Positions 49,870-60,540 of a stretch of DNA of 61,933 nucleotides are shown here, piece after piece. Below the pieces are notes generated by a model. It ran no database searches. It was not told the DNA's origin and saw nothing but the letters and a program-made list of their open reading frames with translations. The stretch's first letter is position 1; each line of letters starts with the position of its first letter. The position numbers and the translations under genes are program-made. The stretch is from Prorocentrum cordatum. Taxonomy: Eukaryota > Sar > Dinophyceae > Prorocentrales > Prorocentraceae. The DNA is taken from positions 80,001 through 141,933 of the forward strand of contig CAUYUJ010017821.1 in NCBI GenBank assembly GCA_963575745.1, in the 5' to 3' direction.

Positions 49870-51430
49870 GAGTGATTTATGTTTACATGTTTCTGTTCAC
49901 GTCCTCGTTTTCAATGCATCGTATAACCAGAGGCGAATTGTCAGCGAAGTTGCTAGGATCACCGATCTTGCTGTTCGGCCCACAGCAGTATTCAGGTATC
50001 AATATTTCTACGTTGCGCTCAGCTGGGTCTGCCATTGCCCTCCATTGTGTCACCAATCCACGACGTCATCTTATACGTGGTCGTGGATTTTATGTAACAT
50101 ACCAGACGGGAAAAGATCAATGTCATGTTGCTCCGTCCATTTCCTGATGCAACTTGCTGAGTGACAGACTGCGCGCAGCAAATCGGATCGAGCCATTCTT
50201 GCTCCATATAAAATCGTCATAAGAACCTTTGCCGCAATAGGTTGCAGGGCCCCCGACTGCGTTGGCGGTCCTGGATCGTCGGTGCCAGGTTCCGCTGGCA
50301 ATCCAGGAACCTCCACTGGCGTATCTGGCGAGCCTGTGTCGACGTCTACTCCTAGCACAGCTGTCATTGCCTCTTCCGCAGGTGGGCGTTCCCCCCCCCC
50401 CCCCCCCCGGGCCTCCTTGTCCATCCTCAAAATCAGTCAACTCTGGGCCAAAAGGGGCGCCCGCAGCAGGGTAGGTTGCGGGGTCAGCGTCAGTGAATTG
50501 CGCACAAAGCATGACACAGGACTCAAAGAACTCAGTCATATCGCATTCAATGACTCGAGCCAGTTTCGGCGTTCGGGGTTGATATGGCCCATCGGCTGTA
50601 CCGCTGATCCACCCCCTGTTTCCTCGTCATTGTTCTCTGCCGCAGAGCCGATGGAAGATGATTTTGGCGCCGTCGGCGTAGGATCGAGAACGGTGGGTAG
50701 TTCCCCCTGCCATTCTACTCGTTGCGTTGAGATGATGTTCGCAACCCAGGTACCTCGCGACGTTAGAGGGGGGATCGGTATCAATGCCACTCGGGCAACC
50801 TGCAGAGACCTCTTGTAACAGACGCCAGCCTTTTTTTCCCAGCTTCTCGTTCGGTCCAGATAACTTGAAGTCATCTACATACATAAGAAGAAACAATCGT
50901 AGTTCGGTATGAAAATAGCAATTGCGCCAAGGACTGCACTTGATACATCATTTGGGGTTAGATGTCCTTCACAGCGTTGCTCCCAATATCCACCAGACTC
51001 AGGGTGTCCGCAGAGTGAAAAAGTAAGATGCCACACAGGATTTCTCACATTCTTCCAAGCAGACGGCCATTCCTCTCGCGGGAGGAAAATCCACGTTGGA
51101 GTTCCCCCGAATTTGGACTGGGCGTAGGCCTGTTTAGCATCCGCGTGTTGGATATCATTCCCCTTAAGGAGACCATCGGTGCCCGCCGCCTCGCTGGCCT
51201 GCATGGTGGCCGGGCTGCTAGAAAACTCCTGGAACAGTGCTACTTCTTGATTTTGGTCTCTAACATCGGATCCATCAAAGACGACGCGACCTTTATATGT
51301 GCGGTCTTTATGTCCGATCGAAAGCTCGGAATCCTTTCCAACTTGAAATTCAAATAATCGACCGAAATGAATCGTTTGTCCTTTTCGTTGTTTGACGGCA
51401 TCGCTGTATTCCACCACTCTCGACTCATCC
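49870..51430 (-). pseudogene. Truncated copia reverse transcriptase and RNase H
   Basis: The frame from about 51430 to 50900 reads GTWDESRVVEYSDAVK, YKGRVVFDGSDVRDQN, HADAKQAYAQSKFGG (catalytic Asp region), FLPREEWPSAWKN and CGHPESGGYWEQRC. This is a strong copia RT fit. The YVDD box (LLMYVDDFKLSGP) follows at about 50855-50896, then KKGWRLLQE and ARYLGCEHH. Later frames give DLLRAVCHSASCIRKWTEQH (50071-50430) and TSWIGD near the RNase H start (50019-50207). Integrase and everything upstream are missing, replaced by GETKKD repeats. Frame changes and a C18 run at about 50391-50408 show decay. Confidence 0.8.
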
Positions 51431-51439
51431 CAAGTACCG

Positions 51440-51725
51440 ATGCTTCGCAATGGGGCGGTCTTTTTTTTCTCCCCCATGTCTTTTTTTGTTTCCCCTGGGA
51501 TGCTTTTGTCTTTTTTTGTTTCCCCTATGTCTATTTTTGTTTCCCCTGGGTGGGGGAGGATGTCTTTGTTTGTTTCCCCTGCGTCTTTTTTTGTTTCCCC
51601 TGGGAGAGGGGGAGAATGTCTTTTTGTGTTTCCCCTGCGTTTTTTTTTTTTCCCCCCTGGGAGAGGGGGGGAATGATTTTTGTTGTCCCTGGATTTTTTT
51701 TGTTTCCCCTGAAAGGGGGGGCGGT
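51440..51725 (-). repeat. TTTGTTTCCCCTG tandem repeat
   Basis: About ten irregular units of tttttttgtttcccctg with variable ggggag spacers. On the minus strand it reads as repeated GETKKD, and it is fused in frame to the copia RT fragment; this peptide is a by-product of the repeat. Confidence 0.8.
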
Positions 51726-51739
51726 GCGGGAGGGTCTCA

Positions 51740-52050
51740 AACAACAAAAATAAAAAATCTTAAAAAATAGCAACATAGATAAGATCGCATCTTTAAAAAA
51801 TAACGGATTGAACAACAATAAAAGATTGTAAAAGAAAATAGCGGGGGGTCTCGGGCGACCTCCGGGTTGTAAAAAAAAAAGATTGTATAAACAAATAACG
51901 GATAGTAAAACAAATAGCGTCGTGGAAGGTGGGAGCAGAACGGGGGGCCGCCGGCGACTTCCAGATTGTAAAAAAAATAACGGATTGCAAAAAAAATAGC
52001 AGGGGTGCGAAGACAAAATAGCGCAACGATCTCCGGGCTGCGAACATAAT
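51740..52050. repeat. AT-rich repeats
   Basis: Copies of attgtaaaaaaaataacgga and aaaaatagcg interspersed with short GC-rich pieces (gcgacctccgggttg, gcgacttccagattg). No gene. Confidence 0.65.
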
Positions 52051-52054
52051 AAGA

Positions 52055-52222
52055 CATCGTGTTGTGGTTGTGGTCGTTGTCGTCGCACTTGTCGTCGGCC
52101 TCGTCGTCGTCGTCGTCGTTGCCGTGTTGCTTGTCGGCCTTGTCGTCGTCGTCGCCGTCGTCGTCGCCGCCGTCGTCGTCGGTGGTGGTCGTCGTCGTGG
52201 TCGTGGTTGTCGACGTCGTCGT

Positions 52223-52253
<31 letters not shown>

Positions 52254-52305
52254 GTTGCTTGTCGGCCTTGTCGTCGTCGTCGCCGTCGTCGTCGCCGCCG
52301 GGTTG
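52055..52305. repeat. GTC/GCC triplet array
   Basis: Runs of gtcgtcgtc with gcc interruptions, the reverse complement of the GAC arrays at 4168 and 30735. A 45-bp part (cgccgtgttgcttgtcggcc and on) occurs twice, near 52121 and 52248. A short copy (tcgtcgtcgtcg) is embedded in the telomeric block at 52487-52500. Confidence 0.8.
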
Positions 52306-53005
52306 AGAGTTTAGGGTTTAGGGTTAGGGTTAGGGTTAGGGATAGTGTTAGGGTTAGGGTTCGGGTTAGGGTTAGGGTTAATGTTAGGGTTAGGGGTAGG
52401 GTTAGGGTTAGGGTTAGGGGTAGGGTTGGGGTTAGGGTTAGGGTTTAGGGTTTAGGGTTTAGGGTTTAGGTTTAGGGTTAGGGTTGTCGTCGTCGTCGTC
52501 GTTAGGGTTAGGGTTAGGGTTAGGGTTAGGGTTAGGGTTAGAGCTAGGGTTAGGGCTCAGTAGGGTTAGGGTAGGGTAGGGTTGGTTAGGGTTAAGGTTT
52601 AGGGTTAGGGTTATGGGGCTGGTTAGGGTAGGGCTAGGGCTAGGGCTAGGGTTAGGGTTAGGGTTAGGGTTAGGGTTAGGGTTAGGGTTAGGGTTAGGGT
52701 TAGGGTTAGGGTTAGGGTTAGGGTTAGGGTTAGGGTTAGGGTTAGGGTTAGGCTTAGGGTTAGAGTTAGGTTTAGGGTTAGGGTTAGGGTTAGGGTTAGG
52801 GTTAGGGTTAGGGTTAGGGTTTAGGGTTTAGGGTTTAGGGCTTAGGGCTTAGGGTTTAGAGTTTAGGGTTTAGGGTTTAGGGTTTAGGTTTAGGGTTTTG
52901 GGTTTTGGGTTCGGGTTCGGGTTCGGGTTCGGGTTCGGGTTTAGGGTTAGGGTTAGGGTTAGGGTTAGGGTTAGGGTTAGGGTTTAGGGTTTAGGGTTTA
53001 GGGGG
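52306..53005 (+). repeat. Telomere-type repeats, block 1
   Basis: Mostly TTAGGG with patches of TTTAGGG at both ends, G-rich strand on the plus strand. Includes variants (TTCGGG, TAGGG, CTAGGG). Over 8 kb of sequence follows, so this is not the physical end within this window. The G-strand orientation points toward a chromosome end on the right. Confidence 0.9.
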
Positions 53006-53115
53006 TCCCCTGTCCCGCGTGCACCCCCCTTGTTGAGCAACATTGGGGGTGCACGCCTGCTTCCGCTCCTCACCCACCGCGCCCCCACCCAACCCTTCTT
53101 TTTTAGGGTTTAGGG
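53006..53115. repeat. Hairpin cassette between TTTAGGG repeats
   Basis: A 12-bp stem, gcgtgcaccccc at 53017-53028 and gggggtgcacgc at 53045-53056, with a 16-nt loop. Telomere-type repeats lie on both sides (ending near 53003 and resuming at 53103-53117). Confidence 0.75.
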
Positions 53116-53117
53116 TT

Positions 53118-53285
53118 CTCGCTGTGACTCACTCGCAGGAGAGTAGCGGAGCTCTGGTGTGAATTGGCATGGCGCCATTCGGGACTGGGAAAATCCACAC
53201 ACAATTGCCGGCCTGCGCACGGGCCTGCCCGGGACCGTCGGCCCCTCCCGGGGATGCGACGGAAAAATTCTCGAACATCGCGCCG
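53118..53285. other. No feature recognised
   Basis: About 170 bp of unique-looking sequence between a TTTAGGG block and the 10-bp satellite. Confidence 0.4.
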
Positions 53286-53454
53286 GGCCTCGGGACCGGC
53301 GCTCCCCGGCGCTCCCAGGCGCTCCCCGGCGCTCCCCGGCGCTACCCGGCGCTACCGCTCCCTGGCGCTCCCCGGCGCTCCCAGGCGTTCCCAGGCGCTC
53401 CCAGGCGCTCCCCGGCGCTCCCCGGCGCTACCTCGCGTTCCCTGGCGCTCCCCG

Positions 53455-53490
<36 letters not shown>

Positions 53491-53925
53491 CCTGGCGCTC
53501 CCCGGCGCTACCCGGCGTTCCCTGGCGCTCCCCGGCGCTCCCAGGCGCTCCCAAGCGCTCCCAGGCGCTCCCCGGCGCTCCCCGGCGCTTCCCTGGCCCT
53601 TGCGCTCCAGGCGCTCCCAAGCGCTCCCAGGCGCTACCCGGCGCTCCCTGGCGCTCCCCGGCGCTCCCCGGCGTTCCCCGGCGCTCCCAGGCGTTCCCCG
53701 GCGCTCCCCGGCGCTCCCCGGCGCTCCCTGGCGTTCCCCGGCGCTCCCAGGCGCTCCCAAGCGTTCCCAGGCGCTCCCCGGCGCTCCCCGGCGCTACCCG
53801 GCGCTCCCTGGCGCATCGCCCCCAGGCGCTCACAGGCGCTCCCAGGCGCTCCCCGGCGCTCCCCCCCCGGCGCTACCCGGCGCTCCCTGGCGCTCCCCGG
53901 CGCTCCCAGGCGCTCCCAGGCGCGT
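53286..53925. repeat. 10-bp GGCGCTCCC satellite
   Basis: About 60 units of ggcgctcccc or ggcgctccca with occasional ttc or tac variants. The 10-bp period makes all three plus-strand frames open with a 10-residue peptide repeat (ALPGAPRRSQ type). This is not a gene. Confidence 0.9.
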
Positions 53926-54298
53926 GGGGTTAGGGTTAGGGTTAGGGTTAGTCTTAAGGGTTAAGGGTTAGTGTTAAGGGTTAGGGTTAGGGTTAGGGTT
54001 AGGGTTAGGGTTACGGTTAGGGTTCGGGTTAGGGTTTGGGTTAAGGGTTAAGGGTTAAGGGTTAAGGGTTAAGAGTTTGGGTTAAGGGTTTGGGTTAATG
54101 GTTTGGGTTAGGGTTTGGGTTTGGGTTGGGGTTTGGGTTAGGGTTTGGGTTGGGGTTAGGGTTAGGGTCAGGGTCAGGGTTCGGGTTAGGGTTTAGGGGG
54201 TAGGGTTTAGGGTTTAAGGTTAGGGTTCGGGTTCGGGTTCGGGTTCGGGTTAGGGGTAGGGTTAGGGGTAGGGTTAGGGTTTGGGTTTAGGTTTAGGG

Positions 54299-54331
<33 letters not shown>

Positions 54332-54375
54332 TAGGGTTAGGGTTTAGGGTTTAGGGTTTAAGGTTTAGGGCTTGG
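53926..54375 (+). repeat. Telomere-type repeats, block 2
   Basis: TTAGGG units mixed with TTAAGGG, TTTGGG, TTCGGG and TTTAGGG. More degenerate than block 1. Confidence 0.85.
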
Positions 54376-54377
54376 GG

Positions 54378-55480
54378 TCTAACAGGGCAAGGCCAAGAAT
54401 ACCTACCCGCATAGGCACCCACCTGCGGCGGCTATCAATCCCCCCCGCATATCCACCCCCACATAAAGATCATCTCTCCTCTCATGTTATACCCTAGCGG
54501 GCGGGTCGGGCGGGCGGGGCCCTAACGGGCGGGTCGGGCGGGCGGGACCCTAACGGGCGGGTCGGGTCGGGTCGGGCGGGCGGCCCCTAACGGGCGGGTC
54601 GGGTCGGGTCGGGCGGACCCTAGCGGGCGGGTCGGGTCGGGCGGGCGGGACATTAAAGTATGGTGCGCGTGCAGTTGACACGCGTGAACCCTGACGGGCG
54701 GGTCGGGTCGGGTCGGGCGGGCGGACCCTAACGGGCGGGTCGGGTCGGGTCGGGCGGACCCTAACGGGCGGGTCGGGTCGGGCGGGCGAGACATTAAAGT
54801 ATGGTGCGTGTACACTTGACACGCGTGAACCCTAACAAGCGGGTCGGGTCGGGTCGGGCGGACTCTAGGGTTCGCCCGACCTCAACGTGCTTTGCTATGC
54901 AACGCCTCTCGTATGCTATGCCAGCATGACATAGATTAGCACGAAGGCGAGTTCCACAACATCTGGAGAACCGCAGCCTCTAGCGTGGCTGTCGCATAGC
55001 ACCAGAGCGTGCCGAAACAACACAATGCATGAAGATGGAGACAAATGTAGAACTGTGAATCGTATACACTTCCAAGCTCCCCTCAGAAAACTGAAGCCTA
55101 TACTTATATTGTTTTTTACCATGGAAAGTGCACATCAGAAACGAAGAATGACCTGGATATAATATTTTTTGCAACGGATTATTGCCATGGACACATCTTG
55201 CAAGAGCAGAATGTTAAGTTTATATTTTTCCAAAATGGAAAGTGCACATCGGAAACGAGGAGTGATCAGGATATAATATTTTTTGCAAAGGATGGAGCAT
55301 GCTGAAAGGCAGAATGTTGAGGTTATATTTTTTTTTTACAATATAATATCGCGGGTTACATACGGGGTCGCGAACCGGGGCCGGGCACTTTGCATTGTGC
55401 AAACTTTTGTTTTCTGATCGCATGATCAGGAGATAGTATTTTTTGCAAGGGATGGAAGGGGGTTGGTTGCGGAGGTGGAA
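54378..55480. repeat. Subtelomeric composite unit, copy 1
   Basis: Module A (54378-54490, from gtctaacagggcaagg to ctcatgttatacc). Module B (54493-54865, GGGTC-rich array with CCCTAACGGGCGGG starts and acttgacacgcgtgaaccct spacers). Module C (54863-55005, tagggttcgcccgacctcaa to cgcatagcaccag). Module D (55006-55480, AT-rich, with atattttttgcaa and gggccgggcactttg). The unit starts after TTTAGGG repeats and ends before another such block. No gene is seen in any module. Confidence 0.85.
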
Positions 55481-55489
55481 ACCACAAGG

Positions 55490-55609
55490 TTCAGGGTTTA
55501 ATAATTATAGAGATTAGAGATTTAGGGTAGGGTTAAGGGTTAAGGGTTAAGGGTCAGGGTTATGCTTAGGGTTAGGGTTTAGGGTTAGAGTTTAGGGTTT
55601 AGGGTTTAG
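55490..55609 (+). repeat. Telomere-type repeats, block 3
   Basis: Short block of TTAGGG, TTAAGGG and TTTAGGG units separating subtelomeric copies 1 and 2. Confidence 0.8.
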
Positions 55610-55610
55610 G

Positions 55611-56950
55611 GTCTAACAGGGCAAGGCCAAGAATACCTACCTGCATTGGCACCCGCCTGCGGTGGCTATCGATCCCCCCCGCATCTCCACCCCCACATAA
55701 AGATCATCTCTCCTCTCATATTATACCGTGGCTGTCGGGTCAGGTCGGGCGGACCCTAACGGGCGGGTCGGGTCGGGAGGGCGGGACATTCAAGTATGGT
55801 GCGTGTTCACTTGACACGCGTGAACCCTAAACGGGCGGGTCGGGTGCGGGCGGGGCGACCCTAAACGGGCGGGTCGGGTCGGGTCGGGCGGAACCCTAGG
55901 ACGGGCGGTCGGGTGGGCCGGCGGGACATTAAGTATGCGATGAGTGCGCGTGCACTTGACACGCGTGAACCCCATGACGGGCGGGTCGTGCCGGGTCGGG
56001 CGGGCGGCCCCTAACGGGCGGGTCGGGTCGGTCGGGCGGACCCTCACGGGCCGTCCGGGTCGGGCCGGGGCGGGACATTAAGTATGGTGCGTGTAGCCTT
56101 GACACGCGTGAACCCTAACAAGCGGGTCGGGTCGGGTCAGGCGGACTCTAGGGTTCGCCCGACCTCAACGTGCTTTGCTATGCAACGCCTCTCGTATGCT
56201 ATGCCAGCATGACATAGATTAGCACGAAGGCGAGTTCCACAACATCTGGGTAACCGCAGCCTCTAGCGTGGCTGTCGCATAGCACCAGAGCGTGCCGGAA
56301 CAACACAATGCATCAAGATGGAGACAAATGTAGAACTGTGAATCGGCATGGCCACGCTATACTATCCGGGTCCTCGAACCTCAGGTCAACGACCTGCTAT
56401 GCTGTGCTACATTATATTACATTATATCGCTGCTGAAAAAAACAATGAAAACACATTATTTTCCAAAGGAGTTGGCCATGATCGCGCGGCCGCCGCGCGC
56501 TTGTGCACTTTGTCGTATTTTTTTGTAATGGAATATTACCATGCACACATCTTGCAAAAGCAGAATCTTCAGTTTATGGTATGTTTTACAATATAAAACT
56601 CCAATACGAATACGGGGCCGCCGCGCGCGTGTGCACTTTGTTGTATTTTTTGCAATGGAATATGAGCATGGACACATCTTGCAAGAGCAGGATGTTAAGG
56701 TTATAAAATGTTTTACAATATAAAATCCCGGGTTGCATGGGGGGTTGCAAACCGGGGCCGGGCACTTTGTATTGTAAAACATAGGGTGTTCTGATCGCGT
56801 GATCAGGATTTTTTTTTGCAATGGATGAGCCCCGGTTGCGACCACGGCCGGGCAGAATGTATTGTAAAAATATGGTTTTCTGATCGCATGATCAAGACAT
56901 AATATTTTGTGCAAGGGATGGAAGCCGGGTTGCATAGCGGCCGGTTTGGA
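55611..56950. repeat. Subtelomeric composite unit, copy 2
   Basis: The same modules in the same order: A at 55611-55728, B at 55731-56145, C at 56146-56290 and D at 56291-56950. Its B module is more disordered, and D holds two extra sub-copies of the ttttttgcaatggaatat piece next to ggccgccgcgcgcttgtgca. No gene. Confidence 0.85.
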
Positions 56951-56951
56951 A

Positions 56952-57035
56952 GGGTTTAGGGTTTAATAATTATAAGGATTAGAGATTTAGGGTTTAGGGT
57001 TTAGGGTTTAGGGTTTAAGGTTTAGGGTTTAGGGT
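56952..57035 (+). repeat. Telomere-type repeats, block 4
   Basis: About ten TTTAGGG units, nearly pure, followed by a hairpin cassette. Confidence 0.85.
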
Positions 57036-57145
57036 TTCTGCGCAGAACCATCCTATCCCCCCCTCCTCAGGAGGTAGGGGGGGATGGATGGATGCGTTCT
57101 GTCCCACCCCATCCACCCAGAGTCATTGCTTTTAGGGTTTAGGGA
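57036..57145. repeat. Second hairpin cassette between TTTAGGG repeats
   Basis: An inverted repeat around atccccccctcct and aggaggtagggggggat (about 57055-57085), with TTTAGGG on both sides (to about 57031, then 57131-57142). It is similar in arrangement, though not in sequence, to 53006-53115. Confidence 0.7.
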
Positions 57146-57640
57146 TCTACCTCCCACGCTCCCCCCTATCAAGGGGGGAAGGAGTGCTGGCGTCAGCCTG
57201 AGTGAGTGATGTGCGTCCCAGAAACAGATATGTCAGCATTAGCGCGATTCGAGAGTCGTCCTTCGCGAAGGTTACGCGCGCGACCGCGACCCTTGCGGGT
57301 GCAGAGTCGCCCGCGTAGCCTTCCCCAGGGGCCGCCGCGTGGAGGCTGGACGTGGCCCCCTGGGTTTCCGCGCGGCAGTGGGCGCCGCGCCGCGCGTGGG
57401 GTCCGACGGGCTTTCGCGCTCGCGGACTCGGCGCGGCGCGGACTCGGCGCGGCGCGGCGGATACTCCCGCGCGGAAGCCCCCCTCGACTGCGAGCTTCCG
57501 CGTTCCTGGTGCAAGTCCGCGGAAGAGGGCACAACTGCGCCTTGCCGAGAGTTCGCGGGGGCGCCGTTGTTCGTGGGGTCGGCGGACGTCTGCTCTGCGA
57601 CGCGCGTGAGCGCTGCGGGAGCGAGAGTGCGCGTGCGGTG
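57146..57640. other. GC-rich region without recognised gene
   Basis: Open frames run on both strands, but no domain is seen. The minus-strand frames continue into the neighbouring 53-bp satellite, so they give no support for a gene. Confidence 0.5.
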
Positions 57641-59700
57641 GCGAGAGAAGCAGCACCAAAGGAAGCTCGAAAAAGACGCGCTTGAGAGAGCCCCCGGCCG
57701 AAGCAGCACCCGAAAAGAACACCAACTTATTGTCGCTGTTAGATAGAGCGATAGGTCTAGCAACCTCAGGCATCCGAATAACGCCTCGGATCTCGTCCCC
57801 CCTCCATAATAACATCGCTGAGGAGAGCCCGCGGCCCGTAAGTGCAGCACCAAAAAGCTCGAAAGAGACGCGCTTGAGAGAGCACGCGGCCGAAGCAGCA
57901 CCCAGGGGAGCTCGAAACAGATGCGCTTGAGAGAGCACGCGGCCGAAGCAGCACCCAGGGGAGCTCGAAATTGACGCGCTTGTGAGAGCCCGCGGCCAAA
58001 GGAGCATCCAAGGGAGCTCGAAACAGACGCGCTTGAGAGAGCCCGCGGCCGAAACAGCACCCAGAGGGAGCTCGAAACAGACGCGCTTGTGAGAGCCCGC
58101 GGCCGAAACAGCACCCAAGGGAGCTCGAAACAACACCCTTGAGAGAGTCTGCGGCCAAAGGAGCACCAAGGGAGCTCGAAACAGACGCGCTTGAGAGAGC
58201 CCCCGGCCGCAGCAGCACCCAAGGGAGCTCGAAACAGACGCGCCTGAGAGAGCACGCGGCCGAAGCAGCACCCAGGGGAGCTCGAAAGAGACGCGCTTGT
58301 GAGAGCCCGCGGCGGAAACAGCTCTCAAGGGAGCTCGAAACAGACACCCTTGAGAGAGTCCGCGGCCAAAGGAGCACCCAAGGGAGCTCGAAACAGACGC
58401 GCTTGAGAGAGCCCGCGGCCGAAGCAAGAGAGCTCGAAACAGACACGCTTGAGAGAGCCCGCGGCCGAAACAGTATCCAAGGGAGCTCGAAACAGACACC
58501 CTTAAGAGAGTCCGCGGGCAAAGGAGCACCCAAGGGAGCTCGAAACAAACGCGCTTGAGAGAGCCCGCGGCCGAAGCAGCACCCAAGGGAGCTCGAAACA
58601 GACACCCTTGAGAGAGTCTGCGGCCAAAGGAGCACCCAAGGGAGCTCGAAACAGACACGCTTGAGAGCGCCCGCGGCCGAAACAGCACCTAAGGGAGCTC
58701 GAAACAGACACCCTTGAGAGAGTCCGCGGCCAAAGCAGCACCCAAGGCAGCTCGAAAGAGACGCGCTTGAGAGAGCCCGCGGGCGAAGCAGCACCAAAAA
58801 GCTCGAAACAGACGCGTTTGAGAGAGCACGCGGCCGAAGCAGCACCCAAGGGAGCTCGAAACAGACACCCTTGAGAGAGTCCGCGGCCACAAGAGCATCC
58901 AAGTGAGCTCGAAACATACGCGCTTGAGAAAGCCCGCGGCCGAAGCAGCATCCAGGGGAGCTCGAAACAGACACGCTTGAGAGAGCCCGCGGCCGAAACA
59001 GCACCCAAGGGAGCTCGAAACAGACACCCTTGAGAGAGTCTGCGGCCAAAGGAGCACCCAAGGGAGCTCGAAACAGACGCGCTTGAGATAGCCCCCGGCC
59101 GAAGCAGCACCCAAGCGAGCTCGAAACAGACGCGCTTGAGAGAGCCCGCGGCCGAAGCAGCACCAGGGGAGCTCGAAACAGACGCGCTTGAGAGAGCCCG
59201 CGACCGAAACAGCACTCAAGGGAGCTCGAAACAGACGCGCTTGAGAGAGTCCGCGGCCAAAGGAGCAGCCAAGGGAGCTCGAGACAGACGCGCTTGAGAG
59301 AGCCCGCGGCCGAAGCAGCACCCAAGGGAGCTCGAAACATACGGCTTGAGAGAGCCCGCGGCCGAAGCAACACCCCGGGGAGCTCGAAACAGACACGCTT
59401 GAGAGAGCCCGCGGCCGAAACAGCACCCAAGGGAGCTCGAAACAGACACCCTTGAGAGAGCCCGCGGCCAAAGAAGCACCCAAGAGAGCTCGAAACAGAC
59501 GCACTTGAGAGAGCCCGCGGCCGAAGCAGCACCCAAGGGAGCTCGAAACAGACGGCTTGAGAGAGCCCGCGGCCGAAGCAGCACCCAAGGGAGCTCGAAA
59601 CAGACACGCTTGAGAGAGCCCGCGGCCGAAACAGCATACAAGGGAGCTCGAAACAGACACCCTTGAGAGAGTCTGCGGCCAAAGGAGCACCCAAGGGACA
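57641..59700. repeat. 53-bp satellite with rotating open frames
   Basis: About 35 or more units of gagctcgaaacagacgcgct ... gcggccgaagcagcacccaagg, 53 bp each; one break lies at about 57712-57830. Since 53 is not a multiple of 3, the minus strand is open in all frames and yields proteins of 513 and 683 codons that cycle through three peptides (VCFELPWVLLRPRALSS, SVSSSLGCCFGRGLSQ, LFRAPLGAASAAGSL). These are judged artefacts of the satellite. Confidence 0.9.
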
Positions 59701-59950
59701 CAAACCAAGCCCACAGGAGAACGCAGACCGGCGCCACAGTCGCCCACCGAGCCAGCCCGAGCTCGGAGTTTCGCCCAAGTTCGGAGCCCGAGCCGGAATC
59801 AGAGCCCGAGCCGGCACCGCGCCGGAGCCCGGGGGAATGTGAATCCGGTATATCGGTAATTTTCCTTGGTATAGCTCTCCCAGAGAGGTCTGCGCACGCT
59901 CTTGAGGATATGTTTTGTTAACTACCCTGGGAACGATCCTCTGGGGGCTC
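59701..59950. other. No feature recognised
   Basis: Short stretch containing a gagcccgagccggaatcaga repeat (about 59780-59830), then unique sequence. Confidence 0.4.
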
Positions 59951-60540
59951 CTTCACGCCAAGAGCTCTGGAGGGGAGCTCTGGGGGAGAGCTTTGGGGGA
60001 GAGCTCTGGAGGGAGAGCTCTGGGGGAGAGCTCCGGGGGAGAGCTCTGGGGGAGAGCTCTGGGGGAGAGCTCTGGGGGAGAGCTCTGGGGGGAAGCCCTG
60101 GAGGGGAGCTCTGGGGGAGAGCTCTGGGGGGGAGCTCTGGGGAGAGCTCTGGGGGAGAGATCTGGGGGAGAGCTCTGGGGGAGAGCTCTGGTAAGAGAGC
60201 TCTGGGGAAGAAGCCCTTGGGGAGCTCTGGGGGAGAGCTTTGGGGGAGAGCTCTGGTGGGAGAGCTCTGGGGGAGAGCTCCGGGGGAGAGCTCTGGGGGA
60301 GAGCTCTGGGGGAGAGCTCTGGGGGAGAGCTCTGGGAGGGAGCTCTGGGGGAGAGCTCTGGGGGAGAGCTCTGGGGGAGAGCTCTGGGGGAGAGCTCTGG
60401 GGGAGAGCTCTGGGGGAGAGCTCTTGGGGGAAGCCCTGGAGGGGAGCTCTGGGGGAGAGCTCTGGGGGGGAGCTCTGGGGAGAGCTCTGGGGGAGAGATC
60501 TGGGGGAGAGCTCTGGGGGAGAGCTCTGGGGGAGAAGTTG
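59951..60540. repeat. 13-bp GAGCTCTGGGGGA satellite
   Basis: About 45 units of gagctctggggga with small length changes. Open in several frames on both strands (13-residue cycle ESSGGELWGRALG on plus). Each unit holds the palindrome GAGCTC. Not a gene. Confidence 0.9.

Noticed and set aside
53286-53925. CRISPR-like regular array
   Set aside because: Units are contiguous with no unique spacers; this is a simple satellite in eukaryotic DNA.
53159-53971. Three overlapping plus-strand frames of about 250-270 codons
   Set aside because: They are the 10-bp satellite read in all three frames (ALPGAPRRSQ cycle).
57147-59817. Minus-strand open frames of 513 and 683 codons
   Set aside because: They are the 53-bp satellite read in rotating frames. 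The peptide is a strict three-part cycle with no domain, so no gene is called.
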